Shown: piece after piece, positions 23,866 through 33,455 of the stretch
How the letters are laid out: each line of letters begins with the position of its first letter
How positions within the stretch are numbered: the stretch's first letter is position 1
Assembly (NCBI GenBank): GCA_910578035.1
Contig: CAJTOB010000004.1
Span: forward strand, 1 to 59,530
Direction: 5' to 3'
DNA length: 59,530 nucleotides
Origin: an uncultured Muribaculaceae bacterium
GTDB taxonomy: Bacteria; Bacteroidota; Bacteroidia; Bacteroidales; Muribaculaceae
Translations under genes and position numbers: made by a program
The notes under the pieces: generated by a model
Seen by the model: the letters and a program-made list of their open reading frames with translations, nothing else
What the model was told of the DNA's origin: nothing
Databases searched by the model: none

Positions 23866-25251
23866 TCATAATTCTTCTGAGTGCCAGCCGCCGCCGAGGG
23901 CTTTGTAGAGGTTTACGATGGCGAGGCACTGGTCGCGCATGGCGTTGCTCATGCCAACTTGGGCGTCGTAGAATCGGCGCTGGGCGTCGAGCACATCGAT
24001 GTAGTTGATTGCGCCGGCATTATACTGGCGGTAGGCGAGTCGGGCATATGCCTGTGCTGCTTCGAGGAGCTCGCGACGGCGGTCGCAAGTCTGGTTAACC
24101 TTGCGTAGTGTAGTTGCGGCATCGTCTACTTCGTGAAAGGCTGTGAGCACGGTCTGCTCGTAGGCGAGGCGCGCCTGGTCGTATGCGGCGATTTTCGATT
24201 TGTACTTGCGCTTGTTGCGGCCGAAATCGAGAATTGTACCGGTAATAGAGCCAACGACATATGAAAACGGAGATTTGAAGAAGCCCCCGAGCTCATTGTT
24301 CTCCCATCCGCCTGTAAGGCCTATGCGCAGGCGCGGAAAGCGGTCGGCATATGCCACGCCGACATCGGCGAGAGCGCCCTGAAGCTTGGCTTCGGCGGCA
24401 CGTATGTCGGGGCGGCGCTGCATTAGCTGCGATGGCAGCCCGACGGGGAGTGCTTTTGGCAGCGAGTCGCGCAGCAGGAGAGTGCCTCGGGCTATTTCTT
24501 CCTGCGGGAAGCGCCCCATCAGCAGGGCTATGGCATTTTTCTGTGTTTCGATGCGGCTTTCAAGCCCGGGAATGAGTGCTGCCGTGGTGGCATATTCCAC
24601 TTCGGCCTGGCGGTAGACTGTTTCGGGAGTCATGCCGCCCTCGAAGCGGATTTTGGCTTTCTGAAGATTTTCCTCGCGGGTGAAGAGTGTGCGCCTGGCA
24701 ATCTGAAGCTCATTGTCGAGGGCTATGAGCCTGAAATATGCCGATGCGGCTTCGGCTATGAGGGTGATGCGCATGGCGCGCTCCTGTTCGACAGAGGCGC
24801 GGAAGTCGGCGCCGCCTTTGCGGCGGCCCCATTTCAGCCCTCCCCAGAGGTCGGCTTCCCACGATAGAGTGGCCTTGAGGCCGTATTCGGGGTCGGTGAC
24901 GTGTTTTTCGTCGTGATAGTCGTTGGTTTCCTGATTGCCATATGCGTTGGCCGAGAGTGTGGGGAAGAAGTTTGATGCGGTCACTCCGTAGAGCTGTCTC
25001 ATTTCCTCGACTCTGGCGGCCGCGGCAAGGAAATTGCGGTTGTGGGCAAGAGTTTCTTTTATTATCTCCACAAGTTGCGGGTCGGCGAAGAAATTCATCC
25101 AGTCGATGTCGGCGGCGGTGATGCTGTCGGTGCTGTTGCCGGCGAGTTCGGTAGGCAGCTGCAAGTCGGGCTTGGCGAGGTTTTTCACCCCCGAGCATGA
25201 GGCCAGCGCTATGGCGACAGCGGTGAGGAATATGTATATTCTGACTTTCAT
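23866..25251 (-). CDS. Outer-membrane efflux lipoprotein (NodT/OprM family)
   Basis: A 461-aa TolC-like channel, anchored as a lipoprotein (signal MKVRIYIFLTAVAIALASCS). It has two tandem OEP repeats with helical hairpins (LAHNRNFLAAAARVEEMRQL; YRQYNAGAINYIDVLDAQRRF). It is the exit duct of the tripartite pump coded just upstream, with a 6-nt gap to the permease. Confidence 0.93.
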   Translation of the reverse strand: MKVRIYIFLTAVAIALASCSGVKNLAKPDLQLPTELAGNSTDSITAADIDWMNFFADPQLVEIIKETLAHNRNFLAAAARVEEMRQLYGVTASNFFPTLSANAYGNQETNDYHDEKHVTDPEYGLKATLSWEADLWGGLKWGRRKGGADFRASVEQERAMRITLIAEAASAYFRLIALDNELQIARRTLFTREENLQKAKIRFEGGMTPETVYRQAEVEYATTAALIPGLESRIETQKNAIALLMGRFPQEEIARGTLLLRDSLPKALPVGLPSQLMQRRPDIRAAEAKLQGALADVGVAYADRFPRLRIGLTGGWENNELGGFFKSPFSYVVGSITGTILDFGRNKRKYKSKIAAYDQARLAYEQTVLTAFHEVDDAATTLRKVNQTCDRRRELLEAAQAYARLAYRQYNAGAINYIDVLDAQRRFYDAQVGMSNAMRDQCLAIVNLYKALGGGWHSEEL

Positions 25252-25257
25252 TGCTTC

Positions 25258-28200
25258 TTATTTCTTGGATTTTTTGAATTTTCGCGATGCTTTGTCGATC
25301 ATCACGAAGAAGAATGGCACGAAGACAATACCAATTGTGACGGCCACGAGCATGCCGAAGAATACGCCGGTGCCGATATCGCGTCGGGCTGCAGAACCCG
25401 GGCCAGAGGCAAATACGAGCGGCAGGAGGCCGAGCATGAACGCGAGCGAGGTCATGACGAGCGGACGGAAGCGGAGCTTGGCAGCCGTGAGGGCCGCATG
25501 GGTGGCGTCGACGCCTTTCTCAACCTCTTCCTTGGCGAACTCGACGATAAGGATGGCATTCTTGGCAACGAGGCCGACAAGCATTACGAGGCCAATCTGG
25601 AAGTAGATGTTGTTTTCCAGTCCGCAGACCGCAATGCCGAGATATGCGCCCACTCCCGCTACGGGTAAGGACAGAATCACTGCCAGAGGCACTGTCCAGC
25701 TCTCGTATTGGGCGGCGAGGAAGAGGAATACGAACAGGAAGGCCAGCGCGAGTACAAGGCCGGTGTTGCCGCCGTTGTGTTTCTGCTGATAGGAGAGACC
25801 GGCCCAGTCGATTCCGATATTGTCGGGCAGATGTTCGCGTACTATCTCTTCGAGTTTGTCCATTGCCTGGCCGGTGCTGTAGCCGTGAGCCGCTTCGCCG
25901 CTGATTGTGGCCGAATTGAACATATTGAAGCGTCCGATAGTGCCGGGGCCGGCGGTGTAGTTGGTTGTGCCGAGCGAAGTGACAGGCACCATGGCTTTGT
26001 TTGCGCCTCGCACGAAGAAGAGGTTGAGATTGTCGCGGTTGGCGCGGTATGGGGCTTCGGCCTGGATATATACGCGGTATATGCGGTTGAACATGTTGAA
26101 GTCGTTCACATATACCGAGCCTGTAAAGGCCTTCATAGTGGAGAAAATATCGCTCATAGGTATTCCCTGGAGCTTGGCCTTGTCGCGGTCTACGTCGAAG
26201 AAGAGCTGAGGAATATCGGACTGAAGCGAGGTGGACAGGCCTGCGAACTCGGGGCATTCGGCGGCATAGTATTTCAGCGAGTCGACGGCGCGGGCAAGGT
26301 CGTCGTATGTGGCGTCGCCGCGTGCTTCGAGCACCATTTCGAAGCCGCCGGAGGTTCCGAGGCCGGGGATAATTGCCGGTGTGAAGAAATATACCTGGGC
26401 TTCGGGATATTGCGACAGCTCAGCAGCTACGCGCTCGCGGAGTTCGGCAAGAGAGTTGGTGCCGCGTTCACCGGCCGGCTTGAGTATGACCGTGAGAGTG
26501 GCATGCGCCTGGTTGGTGCCGGTGCGGGGCGAAGAGCCGGTTACGTTCTGCACGTATTCCACATCTTTGTCGGCCTGTAGAAAGGCAATGGCACGGTCGG
26601 TGACGGCGCGGGTGCGCTCGATGGTCGAGCCTTCGGGAAGCTCGAGCTCAACGGTGAAATAGCCCTGGTCTTCAGGCGACATGAAGCTCGTCGGCACAAG
26701 CATGTTGGCAACATAAATGATTACCAGAGCCATACCGAATCCAACCCACATGCGCCGCGGCTTGTTGAGGGCCGCGCGGATAGCACGGCTGTAGAAGCGG
26801 TTGCCGCGCAGGAGGGTATAGTTGATTATTCGGAAGAATTTGGGCTTGTGGCGGCGGTCGGTGTGGCGCAGCAGTTTGGAGCACATCACCGGCGAGAGGG
26901 TGAGGGCAACGACCGTAGATATGATAACCGACACGGCGATTGTGACCGTGAACTGGCGGAAGAGCTGGCCGGTAATGCCCGGAAGGAAGCTCACGGGCAC
27001 GAATACGGCACAGAGCACGAGGCTCATGGCTATCAGGGCGCTGCCGAGGCCGTTCATGGCGCGGCGCGTGGCCTCGAAGGCGTCTACGCCGTCTTTCTCC
27101 ATGATACGGTCTACGTTCTCGACCACGACAATAGCGTCGTCCACAACGATGCCGATAGCAAGAATGAGGCCAAGAAGCGTGAGCATGTTGAGCGAGAAGC
27201 CGAAGATAAGCATGACGCCGAAAGTGCCGATAAGCGATATAGGCACAGCTATGACAGGGATAAGGGTGGCGCGCCAGCTCTGCAGCGACAGGAACACAAC
27301 CAGAATCACGAGGATAAGGGCTTCGAAGAATGTGCGGTAGACATGGTGAATCGACTCCGAGATATATGTTGTCATATCGAAGGGAATCTCATAGCTGATG
27401 CCTTCGGGAAAAGTCTTGCTTATCTCTTCCATGGTCTTCTTCACCTGGGTGGCCACGTCCATGGCGTTTTCGCCGGGAAGCATGTTGATTTCGAGAATGG
27501 CTGCATTTCCGCCGTTGATACCGCTCTCGGTGGAGTAGCTCGAGGCTTCAAGCGATACTCTGGCAACGTCGCGCAGACGTATCATAGAGCCGTTCGCATT
27601 GGCGCGCACAACGATGTCTTCGAATTCTGTCTGCGACGACAGACGGCCCCGCGCGATGATGGGCACAGTGAGGTCTATGCCGGTCATGGGTGCCTGGCCG
27701 AGGACGCCGGCGGCCGATTCGCGGTTCTGGTCCTTGAGAGCGTTCTGTATGTCCTGCACGGTCAGGCCGAGGTCGGCAAGCTTGTCGGGCTGCACGAAAA
27801 TCTGCATGGCGTAGTAGCGGCTGCCGACATTGCGTATACTGCCTACGCCGGGCACGCGGCGCAGGAGGTCGAGCACGTTGAGGGTGGCGAAGTTACTGAG
27901 GTAGATTTCGTCGTATTTCGGGTCGTTCGACATCAGGGCGATAGTCATGAGCTTGTTGGCCGTCTCTTTTTCGACACTGATGCCGTTCTGCACCACTTCG
28001 GCCGGAAGGCGCGATTCGGCCTTCTTCACGCGGTTCTGAATGTCTACGGCGGCGAGTTCGGGGTCTACGTCGACATCGAATGTCACCAGCGCCGAGAATC
28101 CGCCGGAGTTAGAGCTGCTGCTCGACATATATATCATGCCGGGGGTGCCGTTGAGTTCCTGCTCGATTGGGGTAGCAACGGCCTGAGTCACGGTCATGGC

Positions 28201-28362
28201 GTCGGCTCCGGGGTATGAGGCTGTCACCTTAACCACCGGCGGCACGATGCGCGGGTACTGGTCTACCGGCAGCATCACCAGGCCGATAACACCCAGCAGC
28301 ACAATCACTATCGAAATTACGATAGCGAACACGGGGTGGTCGAGAAAAAAATTCTTTTTCAT
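25258..28362 (-). CDS. RND multidrug efflux permease (HAE1 family)
   Basis: A 1034-aa inner-membrane proton-driven pump. It starts with FFLDHPVFAIVISIVIVLLG and has two large periplasmic loops. The TM4 proton-relay motif GIVVDDAIVVVENV carries the paired Asp. The sequence shows 12 helices in two pseudo-repeats. Hydrophobic drug-like substrates are expected for HAE1 members. The ATG overlaps the adaptor stop by 4 nt. Confidence 0.95.
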   Translation of the reverse strand: MKKNFFLDHPVFAIVISIVIVLLGVIGLVMLPVDQYPRIVPPVVKVTASYPGADAMTVTQAVATPIEQELNGTPGMIYMSSSSSNSGGFSALVTFDVDVDPELAAVDIQNRVKKAESRLPAEVVQNGISVEKETANKLMTIALMSNDPKYDEIYLSNFATLNVLDLLRRVPGVGSIRNVGSRYYAMQIFVQPDKLADLGLTVQDIQNALKDQNRESAAGVLGQAPMTGIDLTVPIIARGRLSSQTEFEDIVVRANANGSMIRLRDVARVSLEASSYSTESGINGGNAAILEINMLPGENAMDVATQVKKTMEEISKTFPEGISYEIPFDMTTYISESIHHVYRTFFEALILVILVVFLSLQSWRATLIPVIAVPISLIGTFGVMLIFGFSLNMLTLLGLILAIGIVVDDAIVVVENVDRIMEKDGVDAFEATRRAMNGLGSALIAMSLVLCAVFVPVSFLPGITGQLFRQFTVTIAVSVIISTVVALTLSPVMCSKLLRHTDRRHKPKFFRIINYTLLRGNRFYSRAIRAALNKPRRMWVGFGMALVIIYVANMLVPTSFMSPEDQGYFTVELELPEGSTIERTRAVTDRAIAFLQADKDVEYVQNVTGSSPRTGTNQAHATLTVILKPAGERGTNSLAELRERVAAELSQYPEAQVYFFTPAIIPGLGTSGGFEMVLEARGDATYDDLARAVDSLKYYAAECPEFAGLSTSLQSDIPQLFFDVDRDKAKLQGIPMSDIFSTMKAFTGSVYVNDFNMFNRIYRVYIQAEAPYRANRDNLNLFFVRGANKAMVPVTSLGTTNYTAGPGTIGRFNMFNSATISGEAAHGYSTGQAMDKLEEIVREHLPDNIGIDWAGLSYQQKHNGGNTGLVLALAFLFVFLFLAAQYESWTVPLAVILSLPVAGVGAYLGIAVCGLENNIYFQIGLVMLVGLVAKNAILIVEFAKEEVEKGVDATHAALTAAKLRFRPLVMTSLAFMLGLLPLVFASGPGSAARRDIGTGVFFGMLVAVTIGIVFVPFFFVMIDKASRKFKKSKK

Positions 28363-29552
28363 AACTGAGTGGTGCTTGTTGTGTCGGGTCGGGCTATTAC
28401 GGGTTGCACTTTCATGCCGTGGCGCAGTTTATGGAAGCCCTCTGTCACGATATTTTCGCCGGCAGAGAGGCCGCGCTCTATCACTATATTGTTGCCGGCT
28501 TCAGGGCCGGTTTCGACGAAGCGTCGCTCTATGATACTGTCGGGGCGCACTACATATATATATGCGCCGCCGCGTTCGATTTCGATGGCTTTAGAGGGAA
28601 CCTCGACAGCATCTGTGCGCACATCTTTGAGCACTTTTACGCGGGTGAACTCGCCGGGCAGAAGCACGTGGTCCGGATTAGGCATTTCGGCGCGAACAGA
28701 AAAGGTGCCTGTAGTAGGGTCTACCTGCGGAGAGGCAAAATCCACAAGGCCTTTGAGCGGATATTCGGAACCGTCGGCGAGAGTGACAGTGACATACGGC
28801 TCCCACTGGCGCGACTCGCTTTTATGGCCTATGTTTACATCGCGGTTCTTGCTGTTGAGATAGTCGAGCGCTGTCATGGAGAAGTCTACGAGCACAGTGT
28901 CGCTCTTCACGACGGTAGCGAGGAGCGATTTTCCGCCGGGGCCTACAAGGGTGCCTATGTCGGCTACTCTTTCGCTCACATAACCTGAGATAGGACTGGT
29001 TACTGTAGTGTAACTAAGCACGAGCTCGGCCTGGGTGAGGTCGGCGGCGGCCACAGATTCTTCGGCTTTTGCACTTTCGTATGCGGCCTCGGCATTGTCG
29101 AGGTCGAGCTGCGAGGCTGCGTTCTGCTCATAGAGCGGTCGTATGCGGGCAAGGTCGCGCTCGGCTTTCAGGGCGTTCGAACGGGCCTTGTTGAGCTGGG
29201 CGCGGGCTTTTTCGGCAAGAGCCTTGTAGACTTTGCGGTCGATGAGGAACATGGTCTGGCCTTTGTCGATATGGGTGCCTTCCTCGAAAAACATTTTCTC
29301 GAGGTAGCCCTCTACGCGGGCGCGGACTTCGACGAACTGCTGGGCGCGTATGCGGCCGGCATATTCGCCGTAGACATTGACATCGGAAGTGGTGACGGGG
29401 CTCACTTCTACTACAGGAAGCGACGCAGCGGCGGGTCGAGGGCGCAGAACGAGCCATAGCACCAGGCCGATAACTGCCAGTGCCAGTATGACGATTATAG
29501 CTGTTTTGCCCTTCTTGCTTTTGAGGGCAGAGGCCGGTTGTATCCTTTTCAT
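28359..29552 (-). CDS. RND periplasmic adaptor (membrane fusion protein)
   Basis: A 397-aa adaptor with an N-terminal membrane anchor (IIVILALAVIGLVLWLVLRPR). The lipoyl half-motifs flank an alpha hairpin (VRARVEGYLEKMFFEEGTHI; TVTSPISGYVSERVADIGTL), with beta-barrel and membrane-proximal domains after. It links the permease to the outer channel. It is the first gene of the adaptor-permease-channel-small membrane protein operon. No TetR or MarR gene lies beside it. Confidence 0.94.
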   Translation of the reverse strand: MKRIQPASALKSKKGKTAIIVILALAVIGLVLWLVLRPRPAAASLPVVEVSPVTTSDVNVYGEYAGRIRAQQFVEVRARVEGYLEKMFFEEGTHIDKGQTMFLIDRKVYKALAEKARAQLNKARSNALKAERDLARIRPLYEQNAASQLDLDNAEAAYESAKAEESVAAADLTQAELVLSYTTVTSPISGYVSERVADIGTLVGPGGKSLLATVVKSDTVLVDFSMTALDYLNSKNRDVNIGHKSESRQWEPYVTVTLADGSEYPLKGLVDFASPQVDPTTGTFSVRAEMPNPDHVLLPGEFTRVKVLKDVRTDAVEVPSKAIEIERGGAYIYVVRPDSIIERRFVETGPEAGNNIVIERGLSAGENIVTEGFHKLRHGMKVQPVIARPDTTSTTQL

Positions 29553-29608
29553 GACTATGAGGATTGGTATATGATTTCTGTTGTGATGAATTTGTTATGT
29601 AAATGTAA

Positions 29609-29641
29609 CAGATATCCGGCACATAAAGTGCGCCGGGTCTG
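29609..29641 (-). promoter_or_regulatory. Hairpin in the leader of the efflux operon
   Basis: CAGATATCCGGCAC (29609-29622) is a near-inverse of GTGCGCCGGGTCTG (29628-29641). It is not followed by a T run on the minus strand, so it is more likely a leader structure or a binding site than a terminator. Confidence 0.4.
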
Positions 29642-29727
29642 TGAAAAAAATAAAAAAAAGCAGTTTTGCCGCAGAATTTACAAATTATGTGGCAAAAATG
29701 GTAACATGAGAGGTCTCCGACAGGGGG

Positions 29728-31980
29728 TCAGAGCAGCGCGGCCACGCGGGCGAAGGAGGCTGGCTCTGTAGTGAATGTTTCGTCTGCGTCTTCAGGCTTG
29801 TCTGTTATTGTCTGTCCTTGTGCTTCGGCACGCATCGCAAGGAGTTCGCCGGTGCTTATGCGGTGCTCGAGCTTGCGGATGTGGGCTGCTATCTGCTTCA
29901 TGTCGATATTTCTGGCTATATGGGCATTCAGCAGCATTTCGGCCCATATCACTTGACGCGATTTTATGTCAAGGACTCCGAAAACAATCGAATCGTAGGG
30001 CGTTTCGGTGTCGAGACGAGTGGAGAACTGGACTGTCGAGGGGTCGAATGCCACTCCCGTTTCATTGTCTACTTTCATGGTGTAGCATGAATCCATCCAG
30101 CCCACTTTCACCGTAGGGCTTACTCCGCCGGCGGTATATGCGCTTGCAATAAAAGCCACATGGGTGGCTCCGGCTGCAGAGAGAGCGGGAATGTCGAGTT
30201 CTATATATTCGGCAGCTCCGACATTGTCGGGTATCTGCTGTATGTCGCCGCTGTGAATGGCGCCAAGGGGGTGTAGGTCGTAGTAGGCGCAGTTGTCGGT
30301 GTGATCGGGGTATGATATTATGGCGCTTAAATCCATGTCGAGGTGTTGCGCCGGTAGCCCTTCGCCCCAGTGCATGAATAGGCGTATGTTGTCGCCTTCG
30401 ACGGGTATGCGCGAGCCCTGCGGAAGGTAGAATGCCCCTGAATTGCTCTGAGCGCGTTCGCCTACAGGCACCGGAATCTCGAAAAGTTCTTTCTGGATAT
30501 ACACCGTTCCGCCGATTTCCCCTCTGGAGGCGAAGTGGCGGCTTATAAGAGCTTTACAAGCTTCTTTGACTGCGGCAGTCATTGCAGATATCTCTTTCGG
30601 AGGTGTTTCTTTAAGATATTTGCTTGGAGGAATGATGTGTGTGGCGCCTCCCGGCAGACGCACACTGCGTTCGGTGTCGGGATCGAGACAGTAGTCTGCA
30701 TACATGTCTAATGTAAGCAGGAGCCTGATGTCGATGTGCTCGCCCGCGTCGATAAATGCGTCGACAACAGACGAGGCTCCGAGGTGAAGCATTGAGGAGA
30801 ACAGCCTCCTGGCAAATGCACCGGGCCTTTCGGAAAGCAGTCTGAGTGCCAGGATAGTATCTTTCGACAATATGGCCGTTTCAACTTTTCCGGCCCAAAC
30901 CGGATAGTCGCCGCGGTAGAAGCGGTCGAGGACTTCGCGAAGTTTGGGAAACTCCTTCCTGCGGGCATACTCTGTAAGGCGTAGCGCACGTATAAAGCGT
31001 ACCCACATGCCGCGGTGGGGGTGCATGTTCTCGCACATATCCTGAGCGCTCATCTGCATCTGTTCGAAGAGAGTAGCGACGAAGCGGCACATGGAGCGCC
31101 CGTATTTCAGTTTCAAGGACTCGGCTGTCTCACTGCGCTTTTTCTCTTTTCGCTCGTTATAGTCGGGCTGCCAGCGGTAGCCTGTGTTGCCGGCTTCGCG
31201 TGCGGCTATGTCTTTGGGCCTTACGATGCGTGCACAGCCGGTCTTCTCAAACCATAGCGCGCGGAGGATATCGGCGGGGCTTTTTACAAAAGCGGCGGCG
31301 CGGTCGCAGGCATTCTTGCCGGCAAGATAGAGGAATACAATAGCGGCAGTCTCTCGTATTTTTATGTCGATTTCATCAGGAAGGCCGAAATGCTCCAAAA
31401 GAACTTTCAGAGCCTCTGTCTGAGCGCCTTCGAGCGGCGTTTTTGATTCAATGAGGCTGCGTTCATAGCCACGCAGATCGGTTTCGGTCCAAAGGCTGAG
31501 AGTCTTCAGTTTTGTTCCCTGACCGGTAAACGTGTAGTCGGATACCGCGAAAGTGCGACCACAGAGAGGGCAGCCGTTGTATCGTTCGAGAGGGAATGTT
31601 CCCTCAGGAATGAAATGCCCGCACGGCAATGTTGTGCCCGGAATGTCTTTTAAGGCCGGAAGCACATTTGCAAACATGGCGATGAGCGAATCGTAGAAAT
31701 CTACGCCGACCGGAGTCTGCCAGTTGCGAATCATAGGCATCCAGTTGAGGTGCAGCCCGAGAATATTCTCTATCATCAGATTTATTTCGGCTATTTCCTC
31801 ATTGGAGATATGGCATAAGGCATGGAACAGCCTTTCGTTGACGGTATATCCAATCTTCACGAGAGCTGCGGTGAAGGCTGTGGCTTGGGGTGTGGCTTCG
31901 CAAGGAGTTGTGTCGGCACGGTCGGCCGGTATGAATATGGCTTTAGCAGAGAATGCCGTTTTAAATAGAGCTGTATCCAT
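29728..31980 (-). CDS. RING-like/TerD-like protein (MXAN_6230/SCO0854 family)
   Basis: A 750-aa cytosolic protein. Residues 119-142 carry a RING-like cluster (LPCGHFIPEG...CPLCG; Cys120, His122, Cys137, Cys140). Residues about 530-685 look like a TerD-type domain (MDLSAIISYPDH, AIHSGDIQQIPDNVGAAEYIELDI). The middle is helical. This matches proteins named MXAN_6230/SCO0854 RING-domain family, placed by comparative genomics in tellurite/Ter-type stress networks. No other ter gene is nearby, so it is an orphan here. I start it at the ATG at 31980; no closer analogue or function is known to me. Confidence 0.75.
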   Translation of the reverse strand: MDTALFKTAFSAKAIFIPADRADTTPCEATPQATAFTAALVKIGYTVNERLFHALCHISNEEIAEINLMIENILGLHLNWMPMIRNWQTPVGVDFYDSLIAMFANVLPALKDIPGTTLPCGHFIPEGTFPLERYNGCPLCGRTFAVSDYTFTGQGTKLKTLSLWTETDLRGYERSLIESKTPLEGAQTEALKVLLEHFGLPDEIDIKIRETAAIVFLYLAGKNACDRAAAFVKSPADILRALWFEKTGCARIVRPKDIAAREAGNTGYRWQPDYNERKEKKRSETAESLKLKYGRSMCRFVATLFEQMQMSAQDMCENMHPHRGMWVRFIRALRLTEYARRKEFPKLREVLDRFYRGDYPVWAGKVETAILSKDTILALRLLSERPGAFARRLFSSMLHLGASSVVDAFIDAGEHIDIRLLLTLDMYADYCLDPDTERSVRLPGGATHIIPPSKYLKETPPKEISAMTAAVKEACKALISRHFASRGEIGGTVYIQKELFEIPVPVGERAQSNSGAFYLPQGSRIPVEGDNIRLFMHWGEGLPAQHLDMDLSAIISYPDHTDNCAYYDLHPLGAIHSGDIQQIPDNVGAAEYIELDIPALSAAGATHVAFIASAYTAGGVSPTVKVGWMDSCYTMKVDNETGVAFDPSTVQFSTRLDTETPYDSIVFGVLDIKSRQVIWAEMLLNAHIARNIDMKQIAAHIRKLEHRISTGELLAMRAEAQGQTITDKPEDADETFTTEPASFARVAALL

Positions 31981-32027
31981 AGTCTTTTGAGTTCGGAGTG
32001 AGGCGCGAGCTCTCACAGAAACAAAAA

Positions 32028-32089
32028 AGCGGGCAATTGAACGACTGAGTCCTTGAATAGCATTTGAAGTAAGTCGTTCTTGGCCCGCT
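32028..32089 (-). terminator. Stem with T run upstream of the RING/TerD-like gene
   Basis: AGCGGGC (32028-32034) pairs with GCCCGCT (32083-32089), and GAACGAC (32039-32045) with GTCGTTC (32073-32079). On the minus strand it ends in TTTTTTG. It is the second terminator after rplI, or a leader attenuator of the next gene. Confidence 0.6.
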
Positions 32090-32141
32090 GTATTTTATAA
32101 CGCTCGCAAAGATACTAAATGTTCTGTTAGACGCAAAAAAA

Positions 32142-32171
32142 ATTGGCCGCGGTCCTGAGACCACGGCCAAT
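32142..32171 (-). terminator. Terminator of the rpsF-rpsR-rplI operon
   Basis: ATTGGCCGCGGTC (32142-32154) pairs with GACCACGGCCAAT (32159-32171) with one mismatch. Eight T follow on the minus strand. Confidence 0.85.
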
Positions 32172-32193
32172 CGTAGGTATGATGTTATGACTA

Positions 32194-32634
32194 TTATTCA
32201 GCAACAACTTCGAAGGGAACCTCGGCGGTAACTTCTTTGTGAAGTTTAACTGTGGCGGTATATTCGCCAACTTCCTTGACGGGTTCGATTTCGATAATCT
32301 TGCGGTCGATGTTGAAGCCGAGTTTTTCGAGGGCTTCAGCAATCTGAATGCTGTTTACAGAGCCGAAGATAGTGCCTGTGGCGCTGGTCTTGGCACCGAT
32401 GGTGAGCTTCACGTCCTTGAGCGAAGCTGCGAGAGCTTCTGCGTCGGCCTTGATTTTAGCGAGCTTGTGGGCACGCTGGCGCTGGTTTTCAGCGAGAACC
32501 TTGAGAGCCGAGGGAGTGGCGATAACGGCTTTGCCATAGGGAATGAGGTAGTTACGGCCGTATCCGTCTTTTACTTCTACAACGTCGTCCTTGTATCCAA
32601 GGCCGTTGACGTCTTCTTTGAGTATGATTTTCAT
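32194..32634 (-). CDS. rplI: 50S ribosomal protein L9
   Basis: A 146-aa bL9 with the N-terminal rRNA-binding domain (MKIILKEDVNGLGYKDDVVEV, YGRNYLIPYGKAVIAT), a long connecting helix and the C-terminal domain. Normal length. Third gene of the rpsF-rpsR-rplI operon. Confidence 0.97.
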   Translation of the reverse strand: MKIILKEDVNGLGYKDDVVEVKDGYGRNYLIPYGKAVIATPSALKVLAENQRQRAHKLAKIKADAEALAASLKDVKLTIGAKTSATGTIFGSVNSIQIAEALEKLGFNIDRKIIEIEPVKEVGEYTATVKLHKEVTAEVPFEVVAE

Positions 32635-32654
32635 ATTCTTTCCGGCTTTAAGGG

Positions 32655-32924
32655 TTATTTCATCAGGTCGGTCACGTAGGGCAGGAGAGCCAGGTGGCGG
32701 GCACGCTTCACGGCCTGAGCCACACGACGCTGGAATTTCAGCGAGGTGCCGGTGATGCGGCGGGGAAGGATTTTGCCCTGCTCGTTGAGGAATTTCTTGA
32801 GGAATTCCGGATCCTTATAGTCGATGAAGTTGATGCCGAAACGTTTGAAACGGCAGTATTTTTTCTTTTTCACGTCTACCGACATGGGGGTGAGGTAGCG
32901 GATTTCAGATTGAGTCTGTGCCAT
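32655..32924 (-). CDS. rpsR: 30S ribosomal protein S18
   Basis: An 89-aa bS18 with the core KKYCRFKRFGINFIDYKD, ILPRRITGTSLKFQRRVAQA and VKRARHLALLPYV. It binds S6 on the platform of the 30S subunit. It lies between rpsF (3-nt gap) and rplI (20-nt gap). No priB-like gene is present. Confidence 0.97.
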   Translation of the reverse strand: MAQTQSEIRYLTPMSVDVKKKKYCRFKRFGINFIDYKDPEFLKKFLNEQGKILPRRITGTSLKFQRRVAQAVKRARHLALLPYVTDLMK

Positions 32925-32927
32925 GGG

Positions 32928-33293
32928 TTAGTCCTCCTTTGTTTCTACGGTTTGTGCTTGGGGCTGGGCGGCGCGGCGGGCACGACGCTTTGCGGCATAC
33001 TGGGCTGCATATTTGTCCTGACGGAATGTGAGCCAGCGGAGTACACGCTCATCGCGACGGAATGCGATTTCGAGTTTGCGGATTATCTGAGGATCAGCTT
33101 CGAACTCAATGAGGCTGTAGAAGCCTGTCGATTTTTTCTGAATGGGATAAGCGAGCTTGCGCAGGCCCCACTCCTCGGTGTTTACAATCGATGCGCCGTT
33201 GTCGGTGAGCACCTTTGCAAACTTTTCTACCGCTTCCTTCATCTGAGCATCAGACAAAACGGGAGTTAAAATGAAAACGGTTTCGTACTGCAT
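32928..33293 (-). CDS. rpsF: 30S ribosomal protein S6
   Basis: A 121-aa bS6: MQYETVFILTPVLSDAQMKE, EEWGLRKLAYPIQKKSTGFY and VLRWLTFRQDKY. It has a basic/Gln-rich C-terminal tail. It is first in the operon, with promoter CAAAGGTA (reverse TACCTTTG) at 33336-33343. Confidence 0.97.
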   Translation of the reverse strand: MQYETVFILTPVLSDAQMKEAVEKFAKVLTDNGASIVNTEEWGLRKLAYPIQKKSTGFYSLIEFEADPQIIRKLEIAFRRDERVLRWLTFRQDKYAAQYAAKRRARRAAQPQAQTVETKED

Positions 33294-33335
33294 TTGATAA
33301 TTAATTGATTAAGTGGAGTTTTTGTTTTCCGGCTG

Positions 33336-33343
33336 CAAAGGTA
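33336..33343 (-). promoter_or_regulatory. -7 promoter of rpsF operon
   Basis: Minus-strand TACCTTTG, 42 nt before the rpsF ATG. It is divergent from the + strand promoter at 33375. Confidence 0.75.
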
Positions 33344-33374
33344 CGATTTTTTTTGCTAATAGCCAAATTAATTA

Positions 33375-33382
33375 TACCTTTG
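33375..33382 (+). promoter_or_regulatory. -7 promoter of the exported barrel-like protein gene
   Basis: TACCTTTG on the + strand, 31 nt away from the divergent rpsF promoter. Confidence 0.65.
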
Positions 33383-33455
33383 TCTGCGAAATTATTTTGC
33401 GATGCCGACTATTCTTTTTGTAAACAATAGTGCTATGTCGGTTCCGTTTTATTTT

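Noticed and set aside
26848..28218. 456-codon + strand frame opposite the RND permease
   Set aside because: Antisense to a complete HAE1 permease. The translation is rich in His, Glu and Gly and has no recognisable fold.
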